A DNA stretch of 7,017 nucleotides from an uncultured Enterobacter sp. (GTDB lineage: Bacteria; Pseudomonadota; Gammaproteobacteria; Enterobacterales; Enterobacteriaceae), in NCBI GenBank assembly GCA_946477805.1, contig CAMKZP010000196.1:1-7017 (forward strand), in the 5' to 3' direction. The translations under genes were made by a program, and so were the position numbers. Shown piece by piece: positions 5,853 to 7,017 of the stretch. A model generated the notes under the pieces. It saw only the letters and a list, made by a program, of their open reading frames with translations. It was not told the DNA's origin and did no database searches. Every line of letters begins with the position of its first letter. Within the stretch, counting starts at the first letter, position 1.

Positions 5853-5876
5853 CGCCCCGCTCACCGAGACGGGGCG
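5853..5876. other. Stem-loop after rhaD
   Basis: CGCCCCG (5853-5859) pairs with CGGGGCG (5870-5876). CTC/GAG inside extends the stem to 10 bp with a bulged A and a 3-base loop. It lies 8 bp after the rhaD stop and is followed by AAAA, so the plus strand lacks the U tract of an intrinsic terminator. The minus strand has TTTTT (5843-5847) but 5 bases away. It is more likely a 3'-end stabiliser or partial attenuator before the transporter genes than a full terminator. Confidence 0.55.
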
Positions 5877-5926
5877 AAAACCACCTGCAATCCCTACAAC
5901 TAACTCAAGTCAGTGGAGTAAAAGCA

Positions 5927-6913
5927 ATGAAAATAAAGACAAGCTTGATCCTCACCGTTGCCGCTCTGGCGTTGTCCGGTTCCGCTTTAGCAGAAGTGAA
6001 AATCGCCCTGGTGGCGAAGTCCTTAGGGAATGGATTCTTCGAAGCAGCGAACGTCGGCGCGCAGGAGGCGGCCAAAGAGTTAGGCGATGTAAAAGTGATT
6101 TATACCGGCCCGACCACCACCACGGCGGAAGCGCAGATCGAAGTGCTGAACGGGCTGATCGCCCAGGGCGTGGATGCGATCGCCATTTCCGCGAACGATC
6201 CGGATGCCGTTGTGCCGGTGCTGAAAAAAGCGATGCAGCGCGGCATCAAGGTTGTGTCGTGGGATTCCGGGGTGGCGAAAGCCGGGCGTCAAATCCACCT
6301 GAATCCGTCCAATAACGCCCTGATCGGCGAAACCAACGTCAGGCTCGCCGCCGATGCGCTGAAGGCGCTGAACGTCGAGAAAGGCGACGTGGCGGTACTG
6401 AGCGCGACGCCAACCTCCACCAACCAGAACACCTGGATTGCGGAGATGAAAAAGGTGCTGCCGCAGTATCCCTCCGTCAATCTGGTGACCGTCGCCTACG
6501 GGGACGATCTCTCTGATAAAAGCTACCGCGAAGCGGTCGGCCTGCTGAAAACCTGGCCTGATTTGAAAGTGATCGTCTCGCCGTCGTCCGTCGGCATTGT
6601 CGCCGCCGCGCAGGCGGTAAAAGACCAGGGGAAAATCGGCAAAGTGTACGTCACCGGTTTAGGCCTGCCGTCCGAGATGGCGGGGGCGGTGAAGTCCGGC
6701 GCGAGCAAAAGCTTTGCCATCTGGAACCCGATCGATCTGGGCTACGCCGCCACGTATTTAGCGGATGACCTGGTAAAAGGCACGGCGACGAAAGGCGAGG
6801 CCAGCATGGGCAAACTGGGCAAAGTGAAGCTGGATGCCGACGGCAACGGAGCGATGGCCGAGCCGTTCGTCTACGATGCCAGCAATATTGATAAGTTCTC
6901 AAAAATCTTTTGA
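5927..6913 (+). CDS. Periplasmic sugar-binding protein of a rhamnose-type ABC transporter
   Basis: This 328-residue protein has a Sec signal peptide (1-22: KIK, a hydrophobic core, then ALA before EVK). The mature part is a type I periplasmic binding protein (Peripla_BP_4 type), with lobe and hinge signatures GNGFFEAANVGAQ (34-46), ISANDPDAVVPVL (87-99), VVSWDSG (109-115), TPTSTNQNTW (161-170), SPSSVGIVAAAQAV (218-231) and IWNPIDLGYAA (265-275). It resembles rhamnose-binding proteins of the rhizobial RhaSTPQ transporter and, more distantly, AI-2-binding LsrB. Its place directly after rhaD makes L-rhamnose the likely ligand. I give no symbol, because 'rhaS' would clash with the regulator here. 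GGAG (5915-5918) lies 8 bases before the ATG. The ATPase and permease genes would be expected beyond the window. The 82-bp spacer shows no convincing promoter, so read-through from rhaBAD is plausible. Confidence 0.88.
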   Translation: MKIKTSLILTVAALALSGSALAEVKIALVAKSLGNGFFEAANVGAQEAAKELGDVKVIYTGPTTTTAEAQIEVLNGLIAQGVDAIAISANDPDAVVPVLKKAMQRGIKVVSWDSGVAKAGRQIHLNPSNNALIGETNVRLAADALKALNVEKGDVAVLSATPTSTNQNTWIAEMKKVLPQYPSVNLVTVAYGDDLSDKSYREAVGLLKTWPDLKVIVSPSSVGIVAAAQAVKDQGKIGKVYVTGLGLPSEMAGAVKSGASKSFAIWNPIDLGYAATYLADDLVKGTATKGEASMGKLGKVKLDADGNGAMAEPFVYDASNIDKFSKIF

Positions 6914-6920
6914 TCCTTTC

Positions 6921-6973
6921 CCCCTCTCCCCAGAGGGGCTCGATCGGTTCCCTCTCCCCCCAGGGGCTGAGGG
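6921..6973. repeat. Degenerate palindromic repeat after the binding-protein gene
   Basis: There are two GC-rich hairpins in tandem. CCCCTCT (6921-6927) pairs perfectly with AGAGGGG (6932-6938) around a CCCC loop. CCCTC (6950-6954) pairs with GAGGG (6969-6973), with an inner CCCC/GGGG stem (6956-6959 and 6963-6966). The CCCTCTCCC core is shared with the rhaA-rhaD repeat, so this looks like a decayed relative. Its position, 7 bp after a binding-protein stop, resembles the REP after malE, which favours expression of the binding protein over downstream membrane genes. That role here is inference. Confidence 0.6.
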
Positions 6974-6978
6974 ATCCC

Positions 6979-7014
6979 CAGTAATCTGGTCATTTATTCA
7001 GGACCAGATTACTG
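6979..7014. repeat. Perfect 13-bp inverted repeat at the window end
   Basis: CAGTAATCTGGTC (6979-6991) and GACCAGATTACTG (7002-7014) are perfect inverted copies around a 10-base loop (ATTTATTCAG). The composition is unlike the GC-rich repeat next to it. No T tract follows (TAC then window end), so it is not a clear terminator. I do not recognise it. It could be a natural palindromic element, an RNA hairpin between transporter genes, or a fold-back artefact at an assembly edge. Confidence 0.6.
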
Positions 7015-7017
7015 TAC

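Overview
The window is an L-rhamnose utilisation locus from an enterobacterium. It looks Enterobacter-like: the coding sequence is GC-rich, the proteins are close full-length counterparts of the E. coli K-12 Rha proteins, and the intergenic spacers carry GC-rich palindromic repeats. Genus is inference; no search could be run. The first 48 bases are not genomic. They are Illumina/Nextera library adapter, so the window starts at a contig edge with untrimmed adapter.

Layout. Bases 49-111 hold the last 20 codons of rhaT (L-rhamnose/H+ symporter, + strand). rhaR and rhaS, two AraC-family activators, follow on the - strand in the order rhaS-rhaR, and rhaR runs tail to tail into rhaT with no spacer. 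A 301-bp divergent control region (1871-2171) separates rhaS from rhaB. It holds back-to-back promoters, each with candidate Rha-activator half-sites and a CRP site, at the spacings known for E. coli. Next on the + strand come rhaB (kinase), rhaA (isomerase, overlapping rhaB by 4 bases) and rhaD (aldolase). rhaD is set off from rhaA by a large palindromic repeat. After rhaD and a short hairpin comes a periplasmic sugar-binding protein of a rhamnose-type ABC transporter. The window ends in two further inverted-repeat structures.

How it works. L-rhamnose is isomerised to L-rhamnulose (RhaA), phosphorylated to L-rhamnulose-1-phosphate (RhaB) and cleaved to dihydroxyacetone phosphate and L-lactaldehyde (RhaD). 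RhaR with rhamnose should activate rhaSR, and RhaS with rhamnose should activate rhaBAD, both helped by CRP. The main departure from the E. coli K-12 arrangement is the ABC-type binding protein directly after rhaD, where K-12 has the mutarotase gene rhaM. Together with rhaT this suggests two uptake systems.

I found no previously undescribed system. The points worth a second look are the adapter contamination, the dual-transporter arrangement, the matching promoter geometry, one substitution at a reported sigma-contact position in RhaR, and the palindromes in the 3' half.
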